Origin: Ancrocorticia sp047501485
Lineage (GTDB): Bacteria; Actinomycetota; Actinomycetes; Actinomycetales; Actinomycetaceae
Direction of reading: 5' to 3'
Length of the DNA: 64,000 bases
NCBI GenBank assembly: GCA_047501485.1
Contig: JAZDRN010000002.1
Span: forward strand, 62,001 to 126,000
Below are positions 28,869 to 38,060 of the stretch, piece by piece (within the stretch, counting starts at the first letter, position 1; each line of letters opens with the position of its first letter). Below the pieces are notes generated by a model, which searched no databases, was not told where the DNA came from, and saw only the letters and a list, made by a program, of their open reading frames with translations. A program made the translations under genes and the position numbers.

Positions 28869-29885
28869 GTGACTATTGATCCCCTATGGCTGATCGCCGC
28901 CTTCGGTGGCGGCGCATTCGGCGCTGCAATCGGCGGACAGACCGCCTTCATCATGACCGGTTTCCTGTACATGGTAGGCCTTGGTGGCTACCTCGGCGGA
29001 GTGGACATGACCTGGTTCATGAACTCCGTGGTGTTCGGTCCGGTCTTCGGCCCGCACATCGCCTTCCTCGGTGGCGCGGTCGCCGCCGCCTACGCTGCCA
29101 AGAAGGGCTACATGCCCGTCGGCACCAATGGCCGTGACATCGTCACCCCGCTCGCGGGCCTGAGCAAGAACGACGTCTACATCGTCGGTGGTCTCGGCGG
29201 TATGGTCGGATACCTCGTCAATCAGGTGCTGGCCGGCTACCTGCCCACCCTCTCCGTCGGCGATGCGACCATGAACTACGGCAACGAGGTTCTCGGCTCC
29301 ACGGACACCGTGGCCTGCACGATCATCATCGTCTCCATCGTGGTGCGCTTCCTCTTCGGCTCCACCGGTCTCTTCTCCACCAAGCAGGGCCCGCTTCTGT
29401 GGGTCGGCGGCGACAAGCACTGGGTTGCACACCAGGAGAAGTGGGCCGATACCTCGGTCATCGGCTTCTTCTCGGGTCTCCTGTCCGCCTTCGCGACGCT
29501 CATGATCATTCAGAACGTCTTCGAGAGTGTTCCCGGAATCGTCGGTCACGCGCAGCTGGTCGGCTGGGCGATCTCGGCCATCACGCTGCTGTTCCTGACC
29601 TGTGGACTCAACACACCGGTGACGCACCACATGACCATCATCGCCTCCATCGCGGCGATGAAGTTCGCACCGCTCATCGCCGGGGATGATCCCACCGCAT
29701 GGACGGCCTCCGGACTGATCGTGCCCCTCCTGATCGGCGCCGTCTTCGGTGTGATCTCCGGTCTGCTCTGTGAGGCACTGTCTCGTATGACGAACGCCAA
29801 CGGCGATACCCACATTGATCCCCCGGCATTCGCCATCTTCCTGATGACCACCGTCATCTACGCGATCGTCTCCATCATCGCTTGA
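28869..29885 (+). CDS. Uncharacterised multi-pass permease of the polyol cluster
   Basis: 338-residue, very hydrophobic protein with about nine to ten membrane segments and Gly-rich motifs (FGGGAFGAAIGGQTAF near the start, then GGLGGMVGYLVNQVL and CGLNTPVTHHM). I cannot place it in a named transporter family. It is 34 bases after the isomerase and before the phosphatase and kinases, so it is probably the uptake system of this cluster: a non-PTS, non-ABC carrier, since no binding protein or ATPase is near. GTG start, AGAGGAAAA upstream. Confidence 0.75.
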   Translation: MTIDPLWLIAAFGGGAFGAAIGGQTAFIMTGFLYMVGLGGYLGGVDMTWFMNSVVFGPVFGPHIAFLGGAVAAAYAAKKGYMPVGTNGRDIVTPLAGLSKNDVYIVGGLGGMVGYLVNQVLAGYLPTLSVGDATMNYGNEVLGSTDTVACTIIIVSIVVRFLFGSTGLFSTKQGPLLWVGGDKHWVAHQEKWADTSVIGFFSGLLSAFATLMIIQNVFESVPGIVGHAQLVGWAISAITLLFLTCGLNTPVTHHMTIIASIAAMKFAPLIAGDDPTAWTASGLIVPLLIGAVFGVISGLLCEALSRMTNANGDTHIDPPAFAIFLMTTVIYAIVSIIA

Positions 29886-29901
29886 CCTTCGCCCATTGAT
29901 T

Positions 29902-29955
29902 GACAGCGGTGGCCGCATCAAGCCATCTCGGTTCCCTGATGCGGCCACCGTTGTC
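29902..29955 (+). other. Long intercistronic stem-loop
   Basis: Arms of 19 bases (GACAGCGGTGGCCGCATCA / TGATGCGGCCACCGTTGTC, one G·U pair) with a 16-base loop and no U tract. It lies between the permease and phosphatase genes and may act as an attenuator or 3' RNA-stability element. Confidence 0.8.
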
Positions 29956-29998
29956 GATGAGAGAAGCTTTCAACAAAAAGAAACCAAGGAGCGCAACG

Positions 29999-30850
29999 GT
30001 GCAGTACACCTCCCCGGAGAAGCTATACGATGCCTACATCTTCGATATGGACGGCACGATTTATCTGGGAGACCACCTTCTCCCCGGCGCCAAGCGCCTC
30101 ATCGAAGGACTGCGAGCCTTGGGACGACCGGTGCGATTCCTGTCGAACAATCCCACGAAGGATCCCCAGCAATATCTCGAGAAGCTGGAAAAGCTCGATA
30201 TTCCCACCCCCGTCGAGGAGATCGCGAACACCGTGGTCACCACCACGCGATGGCTCAAAGCGAATCATCCGGACGCAACCGTGTTCCCCATCTCCGAGGA
30301 GCCGCTCAAGCGCTCCCTGGCGGATGCCGGTATCAGGATGAGTGAGAATCCTGAGGAGATAGATATCGTCATCGCCTCCTACGATCGGACCTTCGAGTAC
30401 CGCAAGCTTCAGATCGCCTTCGACGCCATCTGGTTCCATAAGCGTGCCTTCCTCATCACCACCAATCCCGATCGGTATTGCCCCTTCCCGGGCGGACGCG
30501 GCGAACCGGATGCCGCTTCCATCGTTGCAGCCATTGAGGCCAGCACCGGCACGAAGTGCGTTGCGAACATGGGCAAGCCCGAGGCCATCATGCTCGGGGC
30601 CGCCATCGGAGATCTCGACGTCGACCCCGCCAACTGCATGATGGTGGGGGATCGCCTCATGACGGACATCGGCATGGCCATCAAGACAGGCATGGCCTCG
30701 ACCTTGCTTCTGACCGGTGACTCCACGTTGGAGGAAGCCCAGGAGCTGGACGAGGTCGATCAGCCCACCTACGTCCTGGAGCGGATCGACCATCTCATAC
30801 CCGAGAAGACCCGGCTCGAATGGGGCTGGTCCGATTCGGACGAGAGCTAG
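29999..30850 (+). CDS. HAD phosphatase, NagD/AraL-like
   Basis: 283-residue HAD-superfamily subclass IIA hydrolase. Motif I is FDMDGTIYLG (D16, D18), motif II FLSNNPTKDP, motif III GKPEAIM and motif IV MMVGDRLMTDIG. AraL in the Bacillus ara operon is a relative that dephosphorylates small sugar phosphates; here it likewise accompanies araM, araB and araD. It may recycle unwanted phosphorylated intermediates. GTG start chosen because AAGGAG lies 7 bases upstream; the frame upstream contains the stem-loop. Confidence 0.85.
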   Translation: MQYTSPEKLYDAYIFDMDGTIYLGDHLLPGAKRLIEGLRALGRPVRFLSNNPTKDPQQYLEKLEKLDIPTPVEEIANTVVTTTRWLKANHPDATVFPISEEPLKRSLADAGIRMSENPEEIDIVIASYDRTFEYRKLQIAFDAIWFHKRAFLITTNPDRYCPFPGGRGEPDAASIVAAIEASTGTKCVANMGKPEAIMLGAAIGDLDVDPANCMMVGDRLMTDIGMAIKTGMASTLLLTGDSTLEEAQELDEVDQPTYVLERIDHLIPEKTRLEWGWSDSDES

Positions 30851-30861
30851 GGCCACCACAC

Positions 30862-30889
30862 CTTTCCCTCTGGCACCACGGAGGGAAAG
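30862..30889 (+). other. Intercistronic hairpin
   Basis: CTTTCCCTC / GAGGGAAAG with a 10-base loop right after the phosphatase gene, followed by a second GC-rich pairing (GCGGTG…CACACCGC). Confidence 0.65.
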
Positions 30890-30972
30890 CGGTGCGCCGC
30901 CGGTAGCGGTGGCACACCGCCAAACAGAACAACATCGACGATTCACGTCTGAACTTCAGCGCGGAGGTTTCA

Positions 30973-32568
30973 TTGTCCGTCTTCCAGAACACGAATTCAC
31001 TCACCGGTGGCCCGTACGTCATGGGAATCGACTTCGGCACCGAGTCTTGCCGGGTCGGTATCTTCGATCTCGTGGGTTCTCCCGTCGCCTTCGCGGCGAC
31101 CACCTACAAGACCACCCACCCGGCTCCGGGTTGGGCCGAGCAGTCCCCGGACGACTGGTGGGAAGCACTCGTCGCCTCCACCAGACTGGTGATGCAGCGC
31201 TCGGGTCTCCAGCCCCACGAGATCGCGGGAATCTCCTACGATGCCACCACCATGACGGTCGTGGCCCTCGACAAGAACGGTGAGGCCCTGCGCAACGCCA
31301 TCATGTGGATGGACGTTCGTGCCACCGAGCAGGCCGCCCGCGTTATCAACACGAACTCGACCGCTCGCCGTTACACCGGAAACGGCACCCTTCCCCCCAC
31401 CGCCGAGTGGTATCCCTTCAAGGCGGCTTGGCTGCGCGAGAACGAGCGCGAGATTTGGGATAGGACCTACCGGCTGGTGGACGCCCCTGACTGGCTCACC
31501 TACAAGTTGACCGGCGAGTGGACGCTCAACATCAATACGGCCGCGCATCGCGCATACTACGATCGCGATCATGGCGGCTGGCCCGTGGACCTCTACGAAG
31601 AGGCCGGCGCGGGGGACGTCTTCGACAAGCTTCCCGAAGTCGTCAACGATCTCGGCACGCCGGTCGGCGGCCTGTCGCGATCCGCGGCGGAGGCCCTCGG
31701 CCTGATTCCCGGTACCCCCGTCGCTCAGGGCGGCGGCGACGCGTGGCACGGTCAGATCGGCCTGAACGTCATGCGACCCGGCAAGATGTCGCTGGTGACC
31801 GGCTCCTCCCACGTCATGTCGGGCCAGTCGCCGGAACCCGTCTCAGGGCCCGGCTTCTTCGGTGGATACACCGACGGCGTCGTTCCCGGCCAGTACACGG
31901 TGGAGGTCTCACTGGTCTCCTCCGGCTCGGTGCTCAAGTGGTTCAAGGATCAGTTCTGCCCGGACATCACGTTGGCCGCGGAGCAGACGGGTCTCAATGT
32001 CTACGACATCATGAACCGCCGCAGCGCCAACATCCCGATCGGCTGCGACGGCCTGATCATCAACGAGTACTTCCAGGGCAACCGCACCCCGTACTCGGAC
32101 TCCAAGGCACGTGGCGTCATGACCGGACTGTCGCTGGCACACAGCCGCGAGCATATGTATCGCGCCATTCAGGAAGCCGTCTGCTACGGAGTCGAGGCCA
32201 ACATGCGCAAGTTGCGTGAGGCGGGCTTCGAGGTGGAAGAATTCGTGGCCTGCGGCGGGGCGACCAAGTCCCGCATGTGGACCCAGATGCATGCCGATGT
32301 CACCGGTGTCCCCATCACCCTGACAGAGGTCGGCGACGCGGTTACGCTGGGTTCGTGCATTTTGGCGGCGGCCGGCGCCGGACTCTACCCCTCCGTCCAA
32401 GAGGCGGCAGACAACATGGTTCACACCCGTGAGCACATCGAACCCGACATGGAGAAGCACGAGGAATACAAGTACTTCGCGGACAAGTACTGCGAGCAGT
32501 ATCCGCTGGTGCAGGAGCACGTCCACGATCTCGTGGATCACGTGGCGGCAGCGCGATCGAACAAGTAG
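30973..32568 (+). CDS. FGGY-family sugar/polyol kinase (first)
   Basis: 531-residue FGGY kinase. The N-terminal phosphate-binding motif is MGIDFGTESCRVGIFD (near residue 17), and the FGGY C-terminal ATP-site part is FVACGGATKSRMW (near 427). The family phosphorylates keto-sugars and polyols; the sequence is not close enough to AraB, XylB or GlpK for a name. Start is TTG 30973, supported by GCGGAGG 6 bases upstream; the first in-frame ATG is at codon 17, inside the conserved domain. Followed by the AraM-like dehydrogenase, suggesting a polyol-phosphate made here is oxidised by it. Confidence 0.85.
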   Translation: MSVFQNTNSLTGGPYVMGIDFGTESCRVGIFDLVGSPVAFAATTYKTTHPAPGWAEQSPDDWWEALVASTRLVMQRSGLQPHEIAGISYDATTMTVVALDKNGEALRNAIMWMDVRATEQAARVINTNSTARRYTGNGTLPPTAEWYPFKAAWLRENEREIWDRTYRLVDAPDWLTYKLTGEWTLNINTAAHRAYYDRDHGGWPVDLYEEAGAGDVFDKLPEVVNDLGTPVGGLSRSAAEALGLIPGTPVAQGGGDAWHGQIGLNVMRPGKMSLVTGSSHVMSGQSPEPVSGPGFFGGYTDGVVPGQYTVEVSLVSSGSVLKWFKDQFCPDITLAAEQTGLNVYDIMNRRSANIPIGCDGLIINEYFQGNRTPYSDSKARGVMTGLSLAHSREHMYRAIQEAVCYGVEANMRKLREAGFEVEEFVACGGATKSRMWTQMHADVTGVPITLTEVGDAVTLGSCILAAAGAGLYPSVQEAADNMVHTREHIEPDMEKHEEYKYFADKYCEQYPLVQEHVHDLVDHVAAARSNK

Positions 32569-32574
32569 CAACGT

Positions 32575-32607
32575 GGCGGGCGGCTTCTGATCCGGGAGCT
32601 GCCCGCC
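32575..32607 (+). other. Intercistronic hairpin before the araM-like gene
   Basis: GGCGGGCGGC / GCTGCCCGCC (one G·U) with a 13-base loop, 7 bases after the kinase stop; no U tract. Confidence 0.65.
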
Positions 32608-32672
32608 GCTCAACCCCAATCTGTAAACGTCATTCGCCTTCATCCGAAAAGGTCGGAGAAAAGAGGAAGAAA

Positions 32673-34040
32673 ATGGCAAGCGAACTCATTGCCACCGCTC
32701 TCAAGACAGCTGACGAGACCAAGGCCATCGCCTTCGGTGATAACGTGCTGGGTGAGACAGGGAAGATTTTCGCGGAGCAGTTCCCCGGGGCCAAGGTTCT
32801 CGTGGTGGCCGACGGAAACACTTTCGAGGCCGCGGGTGGCCCCGTCGTCGACTCCCTCAAGGATGCCGGTGTCGATTTCGCGGAGGAGCCCTACCTGTTC
32901 CCGGGTACCCCCACCTTGTACGCAGGCTACGAGAACGTCGAGATCCTCAGGGATCACGTCAAGGGCCTGACGAACACCGTCATCTGTTCGATCGGTGGCG
33001 GGACGCTCAACGACATCGCGAAACTAGCCTCGGGTGAACTCGAGCGCCCCTACATGAACGTGTGCACCGCCGCCTCCGTGGACGGATACGCTTCCTTCGG
33101 TGCCTCCATCGCCAAGGACGGCTTCAAGATCACCCGTTCCTGTCCCGCGCCCGTCGCCCTCGTGGCCGATAACGATGTGATGGCCCACGCCCCGCAGCGT
33201 CTGACCGCGACGGGCTATGGCGACCTCATTGAGAAGATCCCCGCGGGAGCCGACTGGATCCTGGCCGATCGCCTAGGCATAGAGGCTATCGACGACTACG
33301 TGTGGAGCCTTGTACAGGGTCCGCTGCGCGAGTCGCTCGCCTACCCGGCAGAGCTGGCTCAGGGCGATTCCAAGGCCATCGAGCTGCTGGCCGAGGGTTC
33401 GATCATGTCCGGTCTGGCCATGCAGGCGGCGAAGTCCTCGCGACCGGCTTCCGGAGCCGGCCACCAGTTCTCGCACACCTGGGAGATGGAAGGCCACGGG
33501 CTGGACTGGGAGCCGCCCCTCTCGCACGGATTCAAGGTGGGCATCGGAACGGTGGCCTCCTGCGCGATCTGGGAGATCTTCCTGAAGAAGACGGCCGACG
33601 ACTTCGATATCGAGAAGGCCCTGGCCGCCGTCAAGTCGCCCGAACAGATTGAATCCGAGGTCCGTGCGGCACTGCACCCGCGCATGCAGGAAGAAGCGGT
33701 CAAGCACTCCTTGAAGAAGCGCACCGAAGGCGACGACCTGGTTGCCCGCATCGAACTGCTCAAGAAGGCCTGGCCCGGCCTGCGCGAGGCATGCGGTGCC
33801 CAGTTGATCTCGGCGCAGGACGCCATGGATCGCCTCAAGACCGTCGGTGCCCCCTACCATCCCGAACTGATCGACATCGATTGGGATCGCTTCCGCGAGA
33901 CCCATTTCAAGGCCCAGATGATCCGCGACCGCTACACGGTTCTGGATATTCTGACCGATCTCGGCATCCTCGACGAAGTTGTCGAGGAGCTCTTCGCGCC
34001 CGAAGGCTTCTGGGGCCAGCATCGCCACCCCGAAGCCTGA
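32673..34040 (+). CDS. araM: AraM-like sn-glycerol-1-phosphate dehydrogenase family
   Basis: 455-residue metal-dependent dehydrogenase of the G1PDH/AraM branch. NAD-binding CSIGGGTLNDIAK is near residue 107, followed by CTAASVDGYAS and GYGDLIEK. Metal ligands lie in GAGHQFSHTWEMEG (near 263) and SHGFKVG (near 285). Bacillus AraM reduces dihydroxyacetone phosphate to glycerol-1-phosphate. In this cluster it more likely oxidises a polyol phosphate, because the adjacent FGGY kinase would supply one (inference). GAGGAAG ribosome binding site; araB follows after 23 bases. Confidence 0.85.
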   Translation: MASELIATALKTADETKAIAFGDNVLGETGKIFAEQFPGAKVLVVADGNTFEAAGGPVVDSLKDAGVDFAEEPYLFPGTPTLYAGYENVEILRDHVKGLTNTVICSIGGGTLNDIAKLASGELERPYMNVCTAASVDGYASFGASIAKDGFKITRSCPAPVALVADNDVMAHAPQRLTATGYGDLIEKIPAGADWILADRLGIEAIDDYVWSLVQGPLRESLAYPAELAQGDSKAIELLAEGSIMSGLAMQAAKSSRPASGAGHQFSHTWEMEGHGLDWEPPLSHGFKVGIGTVASCAIWEIFLKKTADDFDIEKALAAVKSPEQIESEVRAALHPRMQEEAVKHSLKKRTEGDDLVARIELLKKAWPGLREACGAQLISAQDAMDRLKTVGAPYHPELIDIDWDRFRETHFKAQMIRDRYTVLDILTDLGILDEVVEELFAPEGFWGQHRHPEA

Positions 34041-34063
34041 CGGTCTAACCCCTTAGGAGAAAC

Positions 34064-35749
34064 ATGTCAGACAAGAAATATCTCGTCGGTATCGATTTCG
34101 GTACCCTCTCCGGTCGCGCCATCGTCGTCGATGCGGAAAACGGCCAAACCCTGGGCACAAGTGTCACCGACTACCGTTATGGCGTCATGGATCGCACCCT
34201 GACCGCTGGCGATAACCAGCCGTTGCCGCCCGAGTTCGCCCTGCAGAACCCGGACGATTACATGGAGGTTCTCGCAACCGCAGTCCCGAAGGCCGTCGAG
34301 GCCTCGGGCGTTGATCCGGCGGACATCGTCGGCGTCGGACTCGATGCGACCTCCGCCACCGTGTTCTTCACGGATAAGGACGGCGAGCCGCTGTGCAACA
34401 AGGATGAGTTCAAGAATGACATCCATGCCTACGTGAAGCTGTGGAAGCACCACGGTGCCCAGAATCAGGCCGATCGTCTGGTGAAGGTCGCCGAGGCTCG
34501 CCGCGAGCCGTGGCTGGGCCGTTACGGCGGCGTGCTGTCCAGCGAGCTGCTCCTGCCCAAGGCCCTCGAGGTCTTCGAGGTGGCTCCCAAGGTGTACGAG
34601 GCCACGGACGTCGTCTGCAACCTGTTGGACTGGTTGACCTGGAAGATGACCGGTGTTCTGACCGGTGCCGCGGGAGACTCCGGCTACAAGCGTATGTACG
34701 TCGATGGCGGCTACCCTTCGCGCGAGTACCTCGAGGCGGTCCGTCCCGGATTCGGTGACTTCTTCAAGGAGAAGATGGATTACCCGGTGATCCCGCTGGG
34801 CGGCAAGGTCGGCGAACTCAGCGAGGAGATGGCCAAGCTGATGGGGCTGAAGGCCGGCACCGCCGTCGCCTCGGGCAACATCGACGCTCACGTCCAGGTC
34901 GCGGGCGTCAACGCGGTGCGCCCCGGACAGCTGACCGCCATCATGGGCACTTCCAGCTGCTACGTCGTCAACAACGAGGAGTACCAGGACTGCCCGGGCG
35001 TCTTCGGCACCGTCCTCGGTGGCGCGGTCGACGGCCTGTGGGGCTTCGAAGGCGGCCAGACCGCCGTCGGCGATATCTTCGCCTGGTTCACGGAGAACTG
35101 CATCCCGCCGGCATACCACGAGGAGGCCAAGGAGCGCGGAATCTCCATCCATCAGCTCCTCGTAGAGAAGTCCGAGGTGCAGGAGGTTGGGGAGCACGGC
35201 CTGGTGGCCCTCGACTGGCACAACGGAAACCGTTCGATCCTCGCGGATGCGCACCTGTCCGGCATGATCATGGGGCAGACCCTCTCCACTCGCGCGGAGG
35301 AGACCTACCGCGCGTTGCTGGAGGCGACCTGCTTCGGTGCGCGTGTCATCATCGAGAATTTCGAGAAGCACGGCGTCAAGATCGAGGAGATCGTCGGCTG
35401 TGGCGGCCTGCTCAAGAACACGTTCTACATGCAGCTGCTCGCGGACATCACGCGTCGTCCGATCTCGGTCTCCCTGGAGGAGCAGACCGGCGCGCTGGGC
35501 TCGGCCATCTTCGCGGCCGTTGCCGCGGATGTCTACCCGGATGTGCGCGCGGCGGCCGACGCCATGTCGCGCGTCGAGGAGCATGCCTACGTCCCGGATC
35601 AGAAGCGCGCCGCACAGTACGACGGCCTGTACGAGATCTACAAGGAGATGCACGATTACTTCGGCCGCTACGCGGGGACCTCGCCGATGCATCGCCTGAA
35701 GGACATCAAGCTGAAGGTCTTCGAAGTCAAGCGTGGATACGAGGGATAA
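34064..35749 (+). CDS. araB: L-ribulokinase
   Basis: 561 residues, the exact AraB size. N-terminal VGIDFGTLSGRAIVVD, a central GNIDAHV motif and EEIVGCGGLLKNTFYMQLLAD with the FGGY-family ATP site near residue 445 are typical of ribulokinase. It phosphorylates L-ribulose (some family members also D-ribulose, ribitol or L-arabitol) to the 5-phosphate. The stop overlaps araD by one base (TAATG). No araA isomerase is present, so the L-ribulose must come from outside or from oxidation of a pentitol. Confidence 0.92.
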   Translation: MSDKKYLVGIDFGTLSGRAIVVDAENGQTLGTSVTDYRYGVMDRTLTAGDNQPLPPEFALQNPDDYMEVLATAVPKAVEASGVDPADIVGVGLDATSATVFFTDKDGEPLCNKDEFKNDIHAYVKLWKHHGAQNQADRLVKVAEARREPWLGRYGGVLSSELLLPKALEVFEVAPKVYEATDVVCNLLDWLTWKMTGVLTGAAGDSGYKRMYVDGGYPSREYLEAVRPGFGDFFKEKMDYPVIPLGGKVGELSEEMAKLMGLKAGTAVASGNIDAHVQVAGVNAVRPGQLTAIMGTSSCYVVNNEEYQDCPGVFGTVLGGAVDGLWGFEGGQTAVGDIFAWFTENCIPPAYHEEAKERGISIHQLLVEKSEVQEVGEHGLVALDWHNGNRSILADAHLSGMIMGQTLSTRAEETYRALLEATCFGARVIIENFEKHGVKIEEIVGCGGLLKNTFYMQLLADITRRPISVSLEEQTGALGSAIFAAVAADVYPDVRAAADAMSRVEEHAYVPDQKRAAQYDGLYEIYKEMHDYFGRYAGTSPMHRLKDIKLKVFEVKRGYEG

Positions 35750-36453
35750 TGACTGTTGCACTGACGAGTCTTTCACCGCAGGTTCAAGAAGCAGTCCAGG
35801 CTACCCGGGAGAAGGTGGCGAAGCTCCATGAGGAGCTGCCCGCCAACGATCTCGTCGTCTGGACCGCTGGAAACGTCTCGGAACGAGTGCCGGGGGCCGA
35901 TCTCTTCGTGATCAAGCCGTCGGGGGTTCGCTACGACGAACTCTCCGCGGAGGTCATGGTGGTGTGCGACCTCGACGGCAACAAGATCGACGACGGCACG
36001 CCCGAGAAGCTCTCGCCGTCGTCCGATACCGCCGCTCATGCCTACGTCTACCGTCATATGGAGGACGTGGGAGGCGTCGTGCACACGCACTCGACATACG
36101 CCACGGCATTCGCCGCGGTGCATAAGCCGATCCCCTGTGTCCTGACGATGATGAGCGACGAGTTCGGCGGGGAGGTCCCGGTCGGGCCCTTCGCGATCAT
36201 CGGTGATGACTCGATCGGCAAGGGCATCGTGGAGACACTGCGCGATTCGCGCTCTCCAGCGGTGCTCATGGCCAACCACGGCCCTTTCACCATCGGAAGG
36301 GACGCCACGGCTGCCGTGAAGGCGGCGGTCATGGTCGAAGAGGTCGCCCGAACCGTCGCCGCTGCGATGCAGCTCGGCGAACCGGTTCCCGTGGCGCAGG
36401 AACACATCGATTCGCTCTATAACCGCTACCAAAACGTCTACGGTCAGCACTAG
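35749..36453 (+). CDS. araD: L-ribulose-5-phosphate 4-epimerase
   Basis: 234-residue class II aldolase/epimerase that converts L-ribulose-5-P to D-xylulose-5-P for the pentose phosphate pathway. Features: WTAGNVSER (substrate loop), the zinc ligands in VVHTHSTYATAFA (near residue 106-108) and MANHGPFTIG (near 180). The frame open upstream to 35038 lies inside araB and is not used. Translationally coupled to araB; a strong terminator follows. Confidence 0.9.
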   Translation: MTVALTSLSPQVQEAVQATREKVAKLHEELPANDLVVWTAGNVSERVPGADLFVIKPSGVRYDELSAEVMVVCDLDGNKIDDGTPEKLSPSSDTAAHAYVYRHMEDVGGVVHTHSTYATAFAAVHKPIPCVLTMMSDEFGGEVPVGPFAIIGDDSIGKGIVETLRDSRSPAVLMANHGPFTIGRDATAAVKAAVMVEEVARTVAAAMQLGEPVPVAQEHIDSLYNRYQNVYGQH

Positions 36454-36460
36454 AGCCACC

Positions 36461-36490
36461 TCCGCTACCCGTCCTCGGACGGGTAGCGGA
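36461..36490 (+). terminator. Terminator after araD
   Basis: Perfect 13-base arms TCCGCTACCCGTC / GACGGGTAGCGGA with a CTCG loop; a T5 run follows 11 bases later (36502-36506). It splits the cluster, with partial readthrough possible. Confidence 0.85.
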
Positions 36491-36528
36491 CTTTAGACGC
36501 CTTTTTATTGAATCAATCAGGGAGAATC

Positions 36529-38058
36529 ATGTCTGCACGTGTAGACCCCTTAGTCGTCGCCATCGATTCATCCACCTCAGCCTCGAAAGCCGTCATCGTC
36601 GACGTGCACGGACGGGTCCTCGCGTCGGGCAAGGCCGAGATCGATCTGCTCACGCCGGCGATGAACCAGTACGAGCAGGATCCGACGCAGTGGTGGACCT
36701 CCACGCGTGACGCCATCGCCCAGGCGTGCGCCGCACTTGAGCCGGCCGAACGCGAGCGCGTTGCCGCCATGTGCATCACTCACCAACGCGAGTCATTCGC
36801 TTTGGTCGACGACGCCGGCCGTGCGCTGCGTCCGGCCATCCTCTGGCTCGACTCGCGCGCGGGGGAGGAGATCAAGGAGTTCGGATCCGCGCATATCCAC
36901 GAACTCTCCGGCAAACCGGCGGATACGACGCCTGCCATCTACAAGATGACCTGGTTGTCGCGTCACGAACCCGAGGTGCTCGCCGCCGCCGCCAAGGTCG
37001 TCGATGTCCACGCCTATCTCGCCAAGCAGCTGGTGGGCCGTTGGGTTTCCGCCATGGGTTCGGCCGACACTCTCAACCTGATGGATATCGCCAATCAGGA
37101 CTACTCGGACGAACTGCTGGAGATAGCCGGGGTCCGGCGCGACCAGATGGCCGAGCTCGCTGGCGCGGCGGAGATCATCGGCGAGATCGATCCGGGGCTG
37201 CTCGCCGAATGGGGGCTTCCGGAGACGACGGTTCTGGTCGCCGGCGTCGGAGACGGGCAGGCCGCCGGGCTCGGAACGGATGCCATAGCCACTGACGTCG
37301 CCTATGTGAATGTCGGCACCTCGATCGTCGCGGGAGTCCACTCCTTCGAATACCAGTACTCGCCGGCCTACCGGACACTGCTCGGAGGCATCCCCGGTTC
37401 CTACGTTCTGGAGATTGTGCAGAACTCCGGCTCCGTGCTGGGCAACTGGTTCCGCAGGGAATTGGGTGATCCAGCGCTGGCCGGGCGCCCCGATCCTGAG
37501 TTGGAGGCAGCTGCGGCACAGATCGAACCGGGCGCGCAGGGCTTGCTCACGGTGCCCTACTGGAATGCGGTGCAGTCCCCGCATTGGGACCCTTTCGCCA
37601 AGGGCGTGATCCTGGGCTTCGGCTCCGCCCATACCCGAGCACACGTCTATCGTTCTATTCTTGAGGGTATGGCGATGGAACTACGTGAGAACCTCGAACG
37701 AGTTCAGCAGTCGACCGGCCGTGAGCTGACCGAGCTCCGGTGCACGGGCGGGGGCTCGCGCAGTAAGCTGTGGCGGCAGATCATCGCCGATGCCACCGGC
37801 CTGCCCATGGTGGTCTCGGGCGTCGAGGAAGTCAGCGCCCAGGGCGCGGCGATGATGGCCATGGCCGCCGTCGGCGCCTACCCGGATGTACAGGCCGCCG
37901 CGGACAATATGTCCAGCTTCGTCGAGAGAACCGAACCGAATATGGATGCCTATCGCCGCTATGGTGAGTGGGCGGAGATCCAGAAGGATATCTACCCGGC
38001 TGTGGCGGATATCTTCAATCGGACCCAAGCCGTTTTGAATCGGCAGAAGGAAAGGTAA
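36529..38058 (+). CDS. FGGY-family kinase, xylulokinase-like (third)
   Basis: 509-residue FGGY kinase. N-terminal VVAIDSSTSASKAVIVD, central VGDGQAAGLG, and C-terminal LRCTGGGSRSKLWRQIIADATG, all typical of the XylB/GlpK/EryA group. Two bases separate it from the GpsA-like dehydrogenase, the tightest pairing in the cluster, so the two probably form one kinase–dehydrogenase route for a polyol. The substrate is not readable from sequence. GGGAG ribosome binding site 6 bases before ATG 36529. Confidence 0.85.
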   Translation: MSARVDPLVVAIDSSTSASKAVIVDVHGRVLASGKAEIDLLTPAMNQYEQDPTQWWTSTRDAIAQACAALEPAERERVAAMCITHQRESFALVDDAGRALRPAILWLDSRAGEEIKEFGSAHIHELSGKPADTTPAIYKMTWLSRHEPEVLAAAAKVVDVHAYLAKQLVGRWVSAMGSADTLNLMDIANQDYSDELLEIAGVRRDQMAELAGAAEIIGEIDPGLLAEWGLPETTVLVAGVGDGQAAGLGTDAIATDVAYVNVGTSIVAGVHSFEYQYSPAYRTLLGGIPGSYVLEIVQNSGSVLGNWFRRELGDPALAGRPDPELEAAAAQIEPGAQGLLTVPYWNAVQSPHWDPFAKGVILGFGSAHTRAHVYRSILEGMAMELRENLERVQQSTGRELTELRCTGGGSRSKLWRQIIADATGLPMVVSGVEEVSAQGAAMMAMAAVGAYPDVQAAADNMSSFVERTEPNMDAYRRYGEWAEIQKDIYPAVADIFNRTQAVLNRQKER

Positions 38059-38060
38059 TA

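Noticed and set aside
34067..35776. 569-codon minus-strand frame opposite araB
   Set aside because: Antisense shadow of a clear AraB gene; no motif.
34064..36453. L-arabinose catabolic operon
   Set aside because: AraB and AraD are present but no araA isomerase or arabinose transporter is in the window.
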